Position numbers and translations under genes: made by a program. This document shows positions 7,767 to 16,760 of a DNA stretch of 64,000 bases, piece by piece (position 1 is the stretch's first letter; every line of letters starts with the position of its first letter). Location of the stretch: positions 744,001 to 808,000 of the forward strand of contig NZ_QVIO01000002.1 in the NCBI RefSeq assembly GCF_003416895.1, read 5' to 3'. Source of the stretch: Duganella sp. BJB476. GTDB taxonomy: Bacteria; Pseudomonadota; Gammaproteobacteria; Burkholderiales; Burkholderiaceae_D. The notes under the pieces are model-generated. The model was not told where the DNA came from, ran no database searches, and worked only from the letters and a program-made list of their open reading frames with translations.

Positions 7767-9931
7767 TTGATCGCCTCGTGCAGTTCGCGCCAATTGGCCA
7801 CCTCGCGCCAACTGAGGCGGCCAGACCGCGAGCGCACTTTGACGCTGCCCACCACGGTGGTCTCACGCGCCGACGCATTGACCACGGCATAGTTTTTATC
7901 GGCCACGATCCGCCCCGTTGGATCCGGCGGGCTACTGCTGGTCGACAGCTGCACCAACGACGGCACGGCCGCATAGGTCGATTGCAGCACGCCGACGATC
8001 GGCGCGGACGGCATGACGGCTGCCGTGCTGTGGCCGCCCGGTAGCCCGCTCAGCGCATCCAGCACGTAGGTGCGGCCGCGCGACGCATCGCATTTATCCG
8101 CGCCCGGCAGCAGCGTGTTGAACACGACCTCGCCGCCCATCAGCTTGCCGCTGTTGATGCTGCGCTCTCCCGTGCGCGCCGCGTGCAGGAAGTCGACGTA
8201 CCAGCCTTTGCTGCCGGGCGCCATCTCCGCGCCGCTAATACTGAGCAGGTCAGAGGCCAAGGGATCCAGCACGCGTTCGGTCAACTGGCGCCGGCCGGCA
8301 ACGACATCCATCGGCACGGACAGGCTGTCGAGGATGGCGTAGAACGATTGCGTGCTAAAGCTTCCCGCAGCCAGGCCGGCCCGATCAAACATCGCGCCCG
8401 TGCCAAACAGTATCAGGTAGCCGCCGCCGGAGGCATAGGCCAACATGGGTTGTTGCGCAATCGGTTGCCGCTTGCCGTCGGCATCTCGGGCGACGAATAG
8501 CGCCTTGGCGGCCGCTCCCGGCCAGGTGTTGAAATCGAAGCGCCACAAATTGCCTTGCAGGTCGCCAGCATAGGCGTAACTCAACGCCCCATCACGATCG
8601 GCAAGCAACGCGGGCGCGCTCAGGCCGTTGGCCAGCGATGGGTCGGAGATGGGAGTTACGAGGCGGAAGTAATTCACATTGAGCGTCCACGGCGCATCGC
8701 GCGGCTTGTCCAACGCCAGCAGGAATAAGGCGCCCTTGCCCGCGCCGCTGGCATGACCATCGCGGGCGTAGTTGTTCAGGCCGCTGGAAACGATGGCGAA
8801 GTAGCGATAAGTGGGCACGTCGGCGCCACGGCTGGTACGCACCTTGGCAAGCTGCGGCAGCGTGGTGACGTTGCCCATCATCGGATCGTCGCGGTCGGTG
8901 AATTCCCAGAGTGCGGCGTTTTCATCCAGCGCGGCGGGATCGCTGATGTCCAGCGCGAAGACGCCTTGCGCGCCACCGCCCATGGCCGCGACCAGGACCG
9001 TGCGCCAATTGGCGCCGATCAGAGCGTCTGCGCTGAACGAAGGGCCGTCGACATAGGCACGGTGCACGTAATCGACGCTGGGCAAGCGGTTCAACACCGG
9101 CATTAAGGCGTTGGGAAAATAAGCGTAAAGTTCGCCGCCCGTGTTGGCGTCGAAGGCGTGCAGCATGCCGTCGTTGGCGCCAAGGTAGATCGTGGCACGG
9201 CGGGCCTTGTGGCGCTCGCGGAAAGCCAGATAGCCCGCGTCCCGCGCAGCGCCCGACGGCGGGCCAACCAGCACGGGGGTGCTGTTAATCGAATCGCCGA
9301 GCACGCTGGTGCGGCGACGGAACAGTGTACCTTCATCGCTGCGGTCGCCGCGCAGGTAGGCCAGGCGACGCTCGCCGAGCCCGTCGGCGGCCGCCGCATG
9401 GGGCGGCGGCGCTTGATCGAGCAATGCTTGCTGTGCTGAGGACAAGGCGGGCCACGCAAAGGGAATGCCAACCAGCTTGCCATCCGTCTGCACGATGGCC
9501 GTGTAGAGCCTGCGTGCAGCAGGTTCCGGCTTCGGCGCGCGCCCCGGTTCGCCGGTTAGGATGGCGCTTGCATCCCACAACGCCGCTGCGGAAACCGGCG
9601 AGGCGATGCGTTCAAAATGTCCGCCCCAATCGCTCGCGTCCAGCGTGGCGCTGAACAGATCGCCTACCGGCGAGGCTGGCGACGCAGCGACGGGAGGCGC
9701 CCCAGGACCGGCCGGGGCCGCCAGCAACAGCGCAGGGCCAGCGATCCGCGCGCCGGGGGCTGTACGGCAAGCTGCCGTCAACGGCTCACTGGCGATATCG
9801 AACACCGGCGGCGCTGCGCGCACACCACCCGCCAGCATCGGCAGCAACATCAACAGCGCGACGATCACCAGCCACGCCCACCACCATCGCCGGCCATGCC
9901 CAGGCAGCGATGCACTGTTTGCAATGCGCAT
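7763..9931 (-). CDS. pilY1: PilY1-like pilus tip/biogenesis protein, short form
   Basis: 722 residues, against more than 1000 in canonical PilY1. An N-terminal hydrophobic segment (about 17-40) serves as export signal. The C-terminal beta-propeller is present: TIYLGANDGMLHAFDANTGGE (about 247-267), the VFALDISDP strand and AYAGDLQGNLWRFD (about 453-466). The N-terminal von Willebrand A region of mechanosensing PilY1 proteins is missing. The usual calcium loop before YAYAGDL reads LLADRDGALS (442-451), so only two of the expected acidic ligands (Asp445, Asp447) remain. It lies 9 bases after pilX. It is probably a pilus tip component with altered regulation of retraction. Confidence 0.88.
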   Translation of the reverse strand: MRIANSASLPGHGRRWWWAWLVIVALLMLLPMLAGGVRAAPPVFDIASEPLTAACRTAPGARIAGPALLLAAPAGPGAPPVAASPASPVGDLFSATLDASDWGGHFERIASPVSAAALWDASAILTGEPGRAPKPEPAARRLYTAIVQTDGKLVGIPFAWPALSSAQQALLDQAPPPHAAAADGLGERRLAYLRGDRSDEGTLFRRRTSVLGDSINSTPVLVGPPSGAARDAGYLAFRERHKARRATIYLGANDGMLHAFDANTGGELYAYFPNALMPVLNRLPSVDYVHRAYVDGPSFSADALIGANWRTVLVAAMGGGAQGVFALDISDPAALDENAALWEFTDRDDPMMGNVTTLPQLAKVRTSRGADVPTYRYFAIVSSGLNNYARDGHASGAGKGALFLLALDKPRDAPWTLNVNYFRLVTPISDPSLANGLSAPALLADRDGALSYAYAGDLQGNLWRFDFNTWPGAAAKALFVARDADGKRQPIAQQPMLAYASGGGYLILFGTGAMFDRAGLAAGSFSTQSFYAILDSLSVPMDVVAGRRQLTERVLDPLASDLLSISGAEMAPGSKGWYVDFLHAARTGERSINSGKLMGGEVVFNTLLPGADKCDASRGRTYVLDALSGLPGGHSTAAVMPSAPIVGVLQSTYAAVPSLVQLSTSSSPPDPTGRIVADKNYAVVNASARETTVVGSVKVRSRSGRLSWREVANWRELHEAIK

Positions 9932-9940
9932 ATCCCCTCC

Positions 9941-10447
9941 TCACTCCGGCTTGACGAACACCGTTTGCAAGACCAGCTCCGTACCTGGCCTGGCGCCGAA
10001 ACCAATCACCGTCACGCGATAGCAATAAGCGACCGCGCCGCCGGCCGACGCATCCTCGCCCGGCTGATGGCACTCCATGCGCTCGATCACATAGCGCGGC
10101 CGCTTGAACGGCAGCACGCCTTCGGCCGTCAGCATCGCCGCTCCGGTATGGTCGCCATAGCCCAGCGTGCAGGCGCCGCCGTCCTCAGTCCCGGACAAAT
10201 CCACCCGCTGCCAGACGGGCGCCCGATCGCATGCGCTGGCCTCCGCCGTGCCGCTCTGGATATCGCGCTCCGCATCCGCCAAGGCATCCTCCGCCGCCTG
10301 AAACGCCACATCCCGATCGCGCTCGCCACGCGCCGCCTTTTCACCCTGCAAGCTCATTTGCGCCGCCGACACGCCCAGCAGCATCGCCAGGATCAACATC
10401 ATCAGGCACATCAACACAACCACGCCTCGCTGCCGTTGCGCCGCCAT
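9941..10447 (-). CDS. pilX: PilX-family minor pilin
   Basis: 168 residues. MAAQRQRG is the basic leader and cleavage would follow Gly8, then VVVLMCLMMLILAMLLGVSAAQM. The +5 residue is Met and not Glu, as expected for PilX/GspK-type pseudopilins that lack Glu5. The following AFQAAEDALADAERDI segment is the conserved PilX motif. It starts 3 bases after the pilW stop and ends 9 bases before pilY1, so it is translated from the same message. With PilV, PilW and PilE it would form the priming complex at the pilus tip. Confidence 0.87.
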   Translation of the reverse strand: MAAQRQRGVVVLMCLMMLILAMLLGVSAAQMSLQGEKAARGERDRDVAFQAAEDALADAERDIQSGTAEASACDRAPVWQRVDLSGTEDGGACTLGYGDHTGAAMLTAEGVLPFKRPRYVIERMECHQPGEDASAGGAVAYCYRVTVIGFGARPGTELVLQTVFVKPE

Positions 10448-10450
10448 GAC

Positions 10451-11392
10451 CTAGCCGCTCCGATTGCGCAAGGCCACCGTCATGCCGACCACCCGGCGCG
10501 CCCGCCTGCGCTGCGACGGCGGCAACGTCGCCTCCGCGATGCGCACACCTTCATCGTCGCCATGCGCATCGGAATAGGCGGGGCCGAACAGATCGAACCG
10601 CGTGCTCGCCTTATCCGCGCGCGTATTGCTCTCGCCGTGCAGCAGCAGCGCCACCCGGACGCTGCAAACGCGCTTCCAGAAAGTCTTGCGATGGAAATCG
10701 CGCAAGCGCTCGCCGGGCGTGGCGCCGGACAACACCAGCGCGGCATCCATCGCATTGATATTGCTGGCATTGACATAGGAATTAGGGATACCGTCGGCCG
10801 GCGTATCGGTATCGAGCCCATACAGCACTTGAAAGGATTCGACGCCGCGCACGATGGCGTCCGCGCCCCAACCGGAGGCGCCGCGGTATTTGCAGCGCAG
10901 TTCGGCCTCGCCCGCCCCGTCGTCCGCGACATAGAAGATGCTCCAGCCGCGCGCATCGGCCGCGTCGGGAACGGCGACGCCGAAGCCAGCGCAATTGAGG
11001 CTGGAACCGTCGCCATTGCCGCCCACGCCCGAACCGGAAAAGCGCAGGGCCAGCACATCGCTGCCGTGCGCCACCGCCGGCAACATCGCCGAGATATCCG
11101 CGCCACCCCGGCTGATGCTGCTTGCGTCCAATCCTGCAATGGACGCCGGTGCATCGGCGTCCAGTTCCACCGGAGCGGCCTTGCTGTCCCAATTGACATA
11201 AGCGCCCTGCCGTATCGCCCGCGCCATGATGTCGAGCGCATGGCGGCCGCCGTCATTGAGCCCGGAGCTCTCGCTGTGATTGCGGTAATTGCTGCCGGCC
11301 GACAGCAGCAAGCCGCTGGCCAACAAGGTCACGATCAAGCCCAACGCCACCGCGATGGCGAACTCGATCACAGTCCATCCGCGCGCGTTCAT
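10451..11392 (-). CDS. pilW: PilW-family minor pilin
   Basis: 313 residues. MNARG then WTVIEFAIAVALGLIVTLL gives cleavage after Gly5 and Glu at +5. The large C-terminal domain contains the PilW-type segments GRHALDIMARAIRQGAYVNW (early) and GADAIVRGVESFQVLYGLDTD (middle), the latter being the family signature. The ATG overlaps the pilV stop codon (ATGA at 11389-11392), indicating translational coupling. The downstream gene is pilX. Confidence 0.88.
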   Translation of the reverse strand: MNARGWTVIEFAIAVALGLIVTLLASGLLLSAGSNYRNHSESSGLNDGGRHALDIMARAIRQGAYVNWDSKAAPVELDADAPASIAGLDASSISRGGADISAMLPAVAHGSDVLALRFSGSGVGGNGDGSSLNCAGFGVAVPDAADARGWSIFYVADDGAGEAELRCKYRGASGWGADAIVRGVESFQVLYGLDTDTPADGIPNSYVNASNINAMDAALVLSGATPGERLRDFHRKTFWKRVCSVRVALLLHGESNTRADKASTRFDLFGPAYSDAHGDDEGVRIAEATLPPSQRRRARRVVGMTVALRNRSG

Positions 11393-11943
11393 CGCGTCGC
11401 TCCAACAGCCACGGCGACGGCGGGCGCGAATTCACCGCTGACATCTTTGTGCGGCGTGCCGTCGGGATTCTTGCCGCGCCATCCCACCTTGACCACCACC
11501 GGCGCGCCCGCAGCGCCACCGCAAGTCCATCCCGGCTTGACGCTGCCATCGCGACAGACCTGTATGCGGCCCGCAGGCAAATACTGGCTGACTTGCACTT
11601 TCACTTCGTACAGATCGAACATGGCCAACTGCGCGCTGTCGCACGCGCCGCCGTAGCACAGGGCCGACGGCGCCGGCGGATCGGGTTCGGCCAGCGCGTC
11701 GTAGTCCAGCATCAGATAGGGATTGGCGCCATCGGCCAGGTGCATTTGCGCGGCGTTGGCGCGCATGCGTTCGGCCAGGCCGGCCGCCACATAAGTCGCC
11801 TGCGACAGCAACGCGGCCTGATGCCGCATGCGCAGGGCCGTCAACTGCATCGCCACGCCGCCGACAATGCCAACCGCCAGCAACAGCACGGCGATCAGGA
11901 TTTCCAGCAGTGTAAAGCCGTGCATCAAGGCGCGTGTGCGCAT
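11389..11943 (-). CDS. pilV: PilV-family minor pilin
   Basis: 184 residues from the ATG at 11943, chosen because GGAGGTG lies just upstream; a TTG 15 bases further out is an unlikely start. MRTRALMHG then FTLLEILIAVLLLAVGIVGGVAMQL gives cleavage after Gly9 and Glu at +5. A Cys pair (CYGGACDSAQ) and CRDGSVKPGWTCGG follow. It is the first gene of the pilin set and lies 116 bases after nrdR. No clear promoter stands out in that gap, so the pilins may also be read from the glyA side. Confidence 0.88.
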   Translation of the reverse strand: MRTRALMHGFTLLEILIAVLLLAVGIVGGVAMQLTALRMRHQAALLSQATYVAAGLAERMRANAAQMHLADGANPYLMLDYDALAEPDPPAPSALCYGGACDSAQLAMFDLYEVKVQVSQYLPAGRIQVCRDGSVKPGWTCGGAAGAPVVVKVGWRGKNPDGTPHKDVSGEFAPAVAVAVGATR

Positions 11944-12059
11944 GGCACACCTCCGCAAGTCGACAAGGACAGTGCTAGAAGTTAGCAGCGACGACTGTAG
12001 AGGATATGAGGTGTATCAAAGGTGCGTCAGCCGTAGGCCGGACGCCAACGAACCGGAAA

Positions 12060-12530
12060 CTAAGCCTTGCGCGGCTTGCGTTCCTGCCCGACTTCGGCAA
12101 TCGCGTCCTGGAACTCGGCCAGGTCTTCGAAGTTTTTATAGACCGATGCAAACCGGATATACGCGATCTTGTCGAGGCGCTTCAGTTCCTTCATCACCAG
12201 CTCGCCGATGTAGCCGGTGTCGACTTCGCGCTGGCCGCTGGTCAGCAGCTTTTCTTCGATCGACAATATCGCCGCGTCAACGGCGGGCGCCGCCACGGGA
12301 CGTTTGCGCAAGGCCAGCGTCAGGCTGCCGCGCAACTTGGCGGCCGCGTACTCGGTGCGGCTACCGTTCTTCTTGACCACATACGGCATCACCAGTTCGA
12401 TGCGCTCATACGTGGTAAATCGTTTATCGCATTTACCGCAGCGCCGGCGCCGGCGTATGGAATCCCCTTCCTCGGATACACGCGTATCGAGAACCTGGGT
12501 ATCTTCATGCTGGCAAAACGGACATTTCAT
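12060..12530 (-). CDS. nrdR: Transcriptional repressor NrdR
   Basis: 156 residues, the standard length. The N-terminal zinc ribbon has MKCPFC and RCGKC pairs with the [18 protein letters not shown] signature; the rest (about 49-139) is an ATP-cone that senses ATP/dATP. NrdR represses ribonucleotide reductase genes. It lies 56 bases after glyA on the same strand, the common glyA-nrdR arrangement in proteobacteria. Confidence 0.96.
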   Translation of the reverse strand: MKCPFCQHEDTQVLDTRVSEEGDSIRRRRRCGKCDKRFTTYERIELVMPYVVKKNGSRTEYAAAKLRGSLTLALRKRPVAAPAVDAAILSIEEKLLTSGQREVDTGYIGELVMKELKRLDKIAYIRFASVYKNFEDLAEFQDAIAEVGQERKPRKA

Positions 12531-12586
12531 ATTGGCGCTATTCGGTGACGCGACACCGGCACTCGCCGGCGTCGCGGTACTGCAGA

Positions 12587-13834
12587 TTACTTGGCGTAGA
12601 CAGGGAACTTGTCAGCCAGAACCTTCACGGCCGCTTTCACGCGGTCGATGGTCGCTGCGTCGTGCGGGTTGTCCAGCACGTCGGCGATCAGGTTGCCGAC
12701 TTGTTCCGCTTCCGCTTCCTTGAAACCGCGGGTGGTGAACGCTGGCGAGCCCAGACGGATGCCGGAAGTCACGAATGGCTTCTGCGGATCGTTAGGGATG
12801 CCGTTCTTGTTGCAGGTCATGTGGGCGGCGCCCAGGATCGCTTCCGCTTCCTTGCCGGTCAGGTTCTTAGGACGCAGGTCCACCAGCATCACGTGCGACT
12901 CGGTGCCGCCGGAGACGATACGCAGGCCGCGCTTGATCAGGGTCTTGGCCAGCACGTCGGCGTTGATGACGACTTGTTGCTGGTAAGCCTTGAACTCAGG
13001 CGTCAGCGCTTCTTTGAACGCAACAGCCTTGCCGGCGATGACGTGCATCAGCGGGCCGCCCTGGATGCCTGGGAAGATAGCCGAGTTGATGATCTTCTCG
13101 TGCTCGGCCTTCATCAGGATGATGCCGCCGCGTGGGCCGCGCAGCGATTTGTGCGTGGTCGAGGTGACGAAGTCGGCGTGCGGCACCGGGTTAGGATACA
13201 GGCCGGCGGCGATCAGGCCGGCGTAGTGCGCCATGTCGACCATGAAGTAAGCGCCAACGGCTTTGGCGACGGCAGCGAAACGCTCGAAGTCGATCTTTTT
13301 CGAGAACGCCGAAGCACCGGCGATGATCAGCTTAGGCTTGTGTTCCTTGGCCAGCACTTCCATGGCTTCGTAGTCGATGTCTTCTTCGGCGGTCAGGCCG
13401 TAGGAAACCACGTTGAACCACTTGCCGGACATATTCAGCGGCATGCCGTGGGTCAGGTGGCCGCCTTCGGCCAGCGACATGCCCATGATGGTGTCGCCTG
13501 GCTTCAGCACGGCGAAGAACACGCCCTGGTTGGCTTGCGAACCCGAGTTAGGCTGCACGTTGGCCGCTTCCGCGCCGAACAGCTGCTTGACGCGGTCGAT
13601 CGCCAGTTGCTCGACGACGTCGACGTACTCGCAACCGCCGTAGTAGCGCTTGCCTGGGTAGCCTTCGGCGTATTTGTTGGTCAGCTGCGAACCTTGCGCT
13701 TCCATGACGGCTGGCGAGGTGTAGTTTTCCGACGCGATCAGCTCAATGTGATCGTGCTGACGGGTGTTTTCTTTCTGGATGGCGCCGAACAATTCCGGGT
13801 CAACGTTGGCGAGGGTATGATCTTTTGCGAACAT
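12587..13834 (-). CDS. glyA: Serine hydroxymethyltransferase
   Basis: 415 residues, the usual length. This PLP enzyme interconverts serine and glycine while loading one-carbon units onto tetrahydrofolate. Visible motifs include [20 protein letters not shown] (N-terminal), [14 protein letters not shown], and [13 protein letters not shown] with the PLP-binding Lys. The ATG at 13834 is preceded by GGAG. Upstream is a 5' leader of about 230 nt that contains a ZTP-type riboswitch and a clear promoter, so expression is probably coupled to folate one-carbon status. nrdR follows. Confidence 0.97.
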   Translation of the reverse strand: MFAKDHTLANVDPELFGAIQKENTRQHDHIELIASENYTSPAVMEAQGSQLTNKYAEGYPGKRYYGGCEYVDVVEQLAIDRVKQLFGAEAANVQPNSGSQANQGVFFAVLKPGDTIMGMSLAEGGHLTHGMPLNMSGKWFNVVSYGLTAEEDIDYEAMEVLAKEHKPKLIIAGASAFSKKIDFERFAAVAKAVGAYFMVDMAHYAGLIAAGLYPNPVPHADFVTSTTHKSLRGPRGGIILMKAEHEKIINSAIFPGIQGGPLMHVIAGKAVAFKEALTPEFKAYQQQVVINADVLAKTLIKRGLRIVSGGTESHVMLVDLRPKNLTGKEAEAILGAAHMTCNKNGIPNDPQKPFVTSGIRLGSPAFTTRGFKEAEAEQVGNLIADVLDNPHDAATIDRVKAAVKVLADKFPVYAK

Positions 13835-13935
13835 GTAAAAACTCCAAATGAATTGAGTAACTTGTTACTGGCAGGTTGGATCGAATGAGGGAAGCCGATA
13901 GCGGACAGGCAGCCTCTTCGTGCATTTCCATCGAT

Positions 13936-14062
13936 GGCTGCCCAGGCGAACGGCTGATGAAATCTCACGTTTCCCGGTGGATGCCCACCTTTCGCTAACC
14001 GATCGCCACGCACCAAAATGGTGATGACCGGAGCTTTTCGCCAGTTACGTGAGACGTAATGG
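13936..14062 (-). promoter_or_regulatory. ZTP (pfl) riboswitch in the glyA leader
   Basis: Read on the minus strand, the leader contains GTAACTGGCGAAA, then AGGTGGGCATCCACCGGGAA, then CCGTTCGCCTGGGCAG. In spacing and sequence these match the conserved blocks of the pfl/ZTP riboswitch, which senses ZMP/ZTP accumulating in folate shortage and is known upstream of glyA, purH and folD. A closing stem TTACGT/ACGTAA (about 14044-14058) lies at the 5' end. GGCAGCC at the 3' edge can instead pair with GGCTGCC (about 13908-13914), giving a competing hairpin. No T-run follows it, so control may be translational or Rho-linked. The fold was judged by eye only. Confidence 0.8.
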
Positions 14063-14069
14063 AAGCCTG

Positions 14070-14098
14070 ATTGTAATTTATGCGCCAGCTTTGAGCAA
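14070..14098 (-). promoter_or_regulatory. Sigma70 promoter of glyA
   Basis: On the minus strand TTGCTC (14093-14098) and TACAAT (14070-14075) are separated by 17 bases. Transcription would start near 14063, exactly at the 5' edge of the riboswitch. Confidence 0.6.
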
Positions 14099-14210
14099 GG
14101 AAATCATTGCTTAAAATGCAATCTTATGCCGATTTTGATAGGAGAGATAAGCCATACTGCCATTTCGGCTACACTTGACCATCGTTTCCACTCTCGCATA
14201 AGGATAGATC

Positions 14211-14960
14211 ATGATCGTCTTCATCACCGGCGCCACCGCCGGCTTCGGCGCCGCCATGGCCCGCACCTTCGTTCAGAACGGCCACAAGGTGCTGATCAGC
14301 GGCCGCCGCGCCGACCGGCTGGAGGCGCTGTCGGCAGAACTGGGCGCCGCCGCCCGCCCGGTCGTGCTGGATGTGACCGACAAGGCCTCGATCAAGAGCG
14401 CGCTGGACGGCTTGCCGGCCGAGTGGGCGCAGATCGACGTGCTGGTCAACAATGCCGGCCTGGCGCTGGGCGTCACGCCGGCGCATGAATCGTCGCTGGA
14501 CGACTGGGACACCATGATCGCCACCAATTGCAGCGGCCTGGTCGCCATGACCCGCGCCATCCTGCCGGGCATGGTGGCGCGCGGCAGCGGCACCGTCATC
14601 AACCTCGGTTCGGTGGCCGGCGACACGCCTTATCCGGGCGGCAATGTGTACGGCGCCACCAAGGCCTTCGTCGAGCAGTTCACGCTCAACCTGCGCGCCG
14701 ACCTGGTCGGCACCGGCGTGCGCGCCACCAACCTGGCGCCCGGCCTGTGCGGCGGCACCGAGTTCTCCAACGTCCGCCTGAAGGGCAACGACGCGGCCGC
14801 AGCCAAGGTCTACGAAGGCACCGAACCGCTGACGCCGGAAGACATCGCCAACACCGCCTACTGGATCGCCACCCTGCCCGCCCACATCAACATCAACCGC
14901 ATCGAGATGATGCCAACGTGCCAAGGCTACGGCCCGCTGACGATCAAGCGCAACCTGTAA
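14211..14960 (+). CDS. ydfG: YdfG-like NADP-dependent 3-hydroxy acid dehydrogenase (SDR)
   Basis: 249 residues. Short-chain dehydrogenase with the GATAGFG turn (7-13), RR after the second strand consistent with NADP preference, NNAGLALG, and the catalytic YGATK. The end, PAHININRIEMMPTCQGYGPL, matches the YdfG subgroup, which oxidises serine and L-allo-threonine and reduces 3-hydroxy acid semialdehydes. A Shine-Dalgarno AAGGA precedes the ATG. It is divergent from glyA, and a 12-bp inverted repeat follows its stop. Confidence 0.88.
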   Translation: MIVFITGATAGFGAAMARTFVQNGHKVLISGRRADRLEALSAELGAAARPVVLDVTDKASIKSALDGLPAEWAQIDVLVNNAGLALGVTPAHESSLDDWDTMIATNCSGLVAMTRAILPGMVARGSGTVINLGSVAGDTPYPGGNVYGATKAFVEQFTLNLRADLVGTGVRATNLAPGLCGGTEFSNVRLKGNDAAAAKVYEGTEPLTPEDIANTAYWIATLPAHININRIEMMPTCQGYGPLTIKRNL

Positions 14961-14971
14961 ATTGGGCGTGA

Positions 14972-15001
14972 CGAATCGCTTCATCCCTGAAGCGATTCGT
15001 A
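14972..15001. terminator. Hairpin downstream of ydfG
   Basis: ACGAATCGCTTC and GAAGCGATTCGT form a perfect 12-bp stem around a 6-base loop, starting 12 bases after the ydfG stop. There is no T-run on either strand, so it is at best a weak intrinsic terminator or an mRNA-stabilising hairpin. The rest of the stretch to 15186 contains another short hairpin (AAATCCGC/GCGGATTT, about 15078-15101) and the likely promoter region of ybgC. Confidence 0.5.
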
Positions 15002-15186
15002 AGCGGTTGTTACAAGCCTTGGCAAGTTGCCGGGAAAACGCTTTACTAGCGGTAGTGCAATCTATTGCGCGCAGTTGAAAAATCCGCATAAAAAGCGGAT
15101 TTGACGTGAATCACCCCGTCGCAGCTTCAACGATCACAATAAAATCGCGTAGAATGTTGCTCACTCTCACTAGTAGTCAAAATAAC

Positions 15187-15600
15187 ATGCCAGCAGAGTT
15201 TATCTGGAACGTACGGGTCTATTACGAAGACACCGACGCCGGCGGTATCGTCTATTACGCAAACTACCTCAAGTTCTTTGAGCGCGCCCGCACCGAATGG
15301 CTGCGCGCCATCCACGTCGAGCAACACGCCCTGCTGCAGGAACATGACGCCATGTTCGTCGTCAAAAGCGTCAGCGCGGAGTATCATGCCCCTGCCAGGT
15401 TGGACGACGTACTAAAATTAACGCTTAGTATCGAAAAACTGGGCCGCGCCTCGATCCAGTTCGTGCAGCAAGCCTGGTGCGGCGAGCAGTTGCTGAACAC
15501 CGCCCGAGTCAAGGTCGGCTGCGTCGGTTCGGACCTCAGTCCGCGCGCCGTGCCGGCGTCGGTTGCAGAAAAAATGCGTAGTACCATCAAAACAGACTGA
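15187..15600 (+). CDS. ybgC: Acyl-CoA thioesterase YbgC of the Tol-Pal operon
   Basis: 137 residues from the ATG at 15187, matching the family length of about 134; an in-frame ATG at 15106 would add 27 residues unlike any YbgC. Hotdog-fold 4-hydroxybenzoyl-CoA thioesterase family with VYYEDTDAGGIVYYANYLKFFERARTEW, including the active-site Asp. YbgC hydrolyses short-chain acyl-CoA thioesters and associates with phospholipid synthesis enzymes at the inner membrane. It opens the ybgC-tolQRAB-pal-cpoB operon; tolQ starts 8 bases after its stop. Confidence 0.93.
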   Translation: MPAEFIWNVRVYYEDTDAGGIVYYANYLKFFERARTEWLRAIHVEQHALLQEHDAMFVVKSVSAEYHAPARLDDVLKLTLSIEKLGRASIQFVQQAWCGEQLLNTARVKVGCVGSDLSPRAVPASVAEKMRSTIKTD

Positions 15601-15608
15601 ACCTATAC

Positions 15609-16301
15609 ATGAACGTCACCCAAGACCTCTCTTTCCTGTCCCTCATCACCAACGCCCACCTGATCGTGCAGTTGATCATGGCGCTGCTGTTCGTCATCTC
15701 GCTGACCAGCTGGACCTACATCTTCAGCAAGATGTTCGCGGTGCGTTCGGCACGCCGCCTGACCATCGAATTCGAGAAAACCTTCTGGGCCGGCGGCAAC
15801 CTGCACGCGCTGCACCAGAACGCCGGCAAGGACCGCGCCAACAGCGGTCCGCTGGCGCGCATCTTCGAAGCCGGCATGGGTGAGTTCATCAAGAGCAAGG
15901 CCGCCTACACCGCCGCGCGCGAAAGCATGGACGCCGGCGCGGTGCTGGACGGCGCCCGCCGCGCCATGCGCGCCGCCTTCCAGCGCGAGATGGATGTGCT
16001 GGAATCGCACCTGGCCTTCCTGGCCTCGGTCGGTTCGGTATCGCCGTACATCGGCCTGCTCGGCACCGTGTGGGGCATCATGAACGCCTTCCGCGGCCTG
16101 GCCAATGTGCAGCAGGCCACGCTGGCCGCGGTCGCCCCCGGCATTGCCGAAGCGCTGATCGCCACCGCCATCGGCCTGTTCGCGGCGATCCCTGCCGTGG
16201 TCGCGTACAACCGTTTCGCCCACGACATCGACCGCCTGGCGATCCGCTTCGAAAGCTTCGTCGAAGAGTTCTCCAATATCCTGCAACGTCAGTCGCGTTA
16301 A
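15609..16301 (+). CDS. tolQ: Tol-Pal system proton channel subunit TolQ
   Basis: 230 residues with three membrane helices: about 17-37, then a large cytoplasmic loop, then about 135-155 and 168-190. The conserved GTVWGIMNAF and APGIAEALIATAIGLFAAIPAVVAYN segments line the proton path. With TolR it powers TolA, keeping the outer membrane drawn in during division. It lies between ybgC and tolR with very short gaps. Confidence 0.97.
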   Translation: MNVTQDLSFLSLITNAHLIVQLIMALLFVISLTSWTYIFSKMFAVRSARRLTIEFEKTFWAGGNLHALHQNAGKDRANSGPLARIFEAGMGEFIKSKAAYTAARESMDAGAVLDGARRAMRAAFQREMDVLESHLAFLASVGSVSPYIGLLGTVWGIMNAFRGLANVQQATLAAVAPGIAEALIATAIGLFAAIPAVVAYNRFAHDIDRLAIRFESFVEEFSNILQRQSR

Positions 16302-16316
16302 GAAGGCAGAGCAATC

Positions 16317-16754
16317 ATGGCTTCCTCTTTTTCCAGCAGCATGCGCGGCGGCCGCGGCCGCAAGTTCAAGTCCGAGATCAACGTCGTGCCCTACATCGAC
16401 GTGATGCTGGTGTTGCTGATTATTTTCATGGTCATGCCTTCGGCCAATGACCCGAGCGTGGTCGACCTGCCGAGCGCGGAACGCTCCACCAAGCCGCCTA
16501 GCGACTACGTGCAGGTGATCATCAAGCCGAACGGCGCGCTGTCGATCGGCGTCAAGGGCAAGGGTGAAGAGGCGCCGGAAACCGCGCCCAACCGCGATGC
16601 GCTGGTCAAGAAGCTGCGCACCATCCACACCGACCATCCCGACTATCCGGTGCTGATCGCCGGCGATAAGGAAAGCAAGTACGACGACGTGATCCAGCTG
16701 ATCTCGGAAGCGAAGAAGATGGGCATCAACCGGGTCGGCTTGTCCACCAAGTAA
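16317..16754 (+). CDS. tolR: Tol-Pal system protein TolR
   Basis: 145 residues, ExbD/TolR family. After a Ser/Arg/Gly-rich cytoplasmic head, one helix (NVVPYIDVMLVLLIIFMVM, about 23-41) carries the proton-relay Asp. The periplasmic domain ends with VLIAGDKESKYDDVIQLISEAKKMGINRVGLST, the family signature. An AGAGCA-type Shine-Dalgarno sits before the ATG. It works with TolQ in the ion-driven motor. Confidence 0.96.
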   Translation: MASSFSSSMRGGRGRKFKSEINVVPYIDVMLVLLIIFMVMPSANDPSVVDLPSAERSTKPPSDYVQVIIKPNGALSIGVKGKGEEAPETAPNRDALVKKLRTIHTDHPDYPVLIAGDKESKYDDVIQLISEAKKMGINRVGLSTK

Positions 16755-16760
16755 ATCACA

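Noticed and set aside
9617..11656. 679-residue plus-strand frame across pilY1, pilX, pilW and pilV
   Set aside because: It crosses four well-supported minor pilin genes and has shadow composition.
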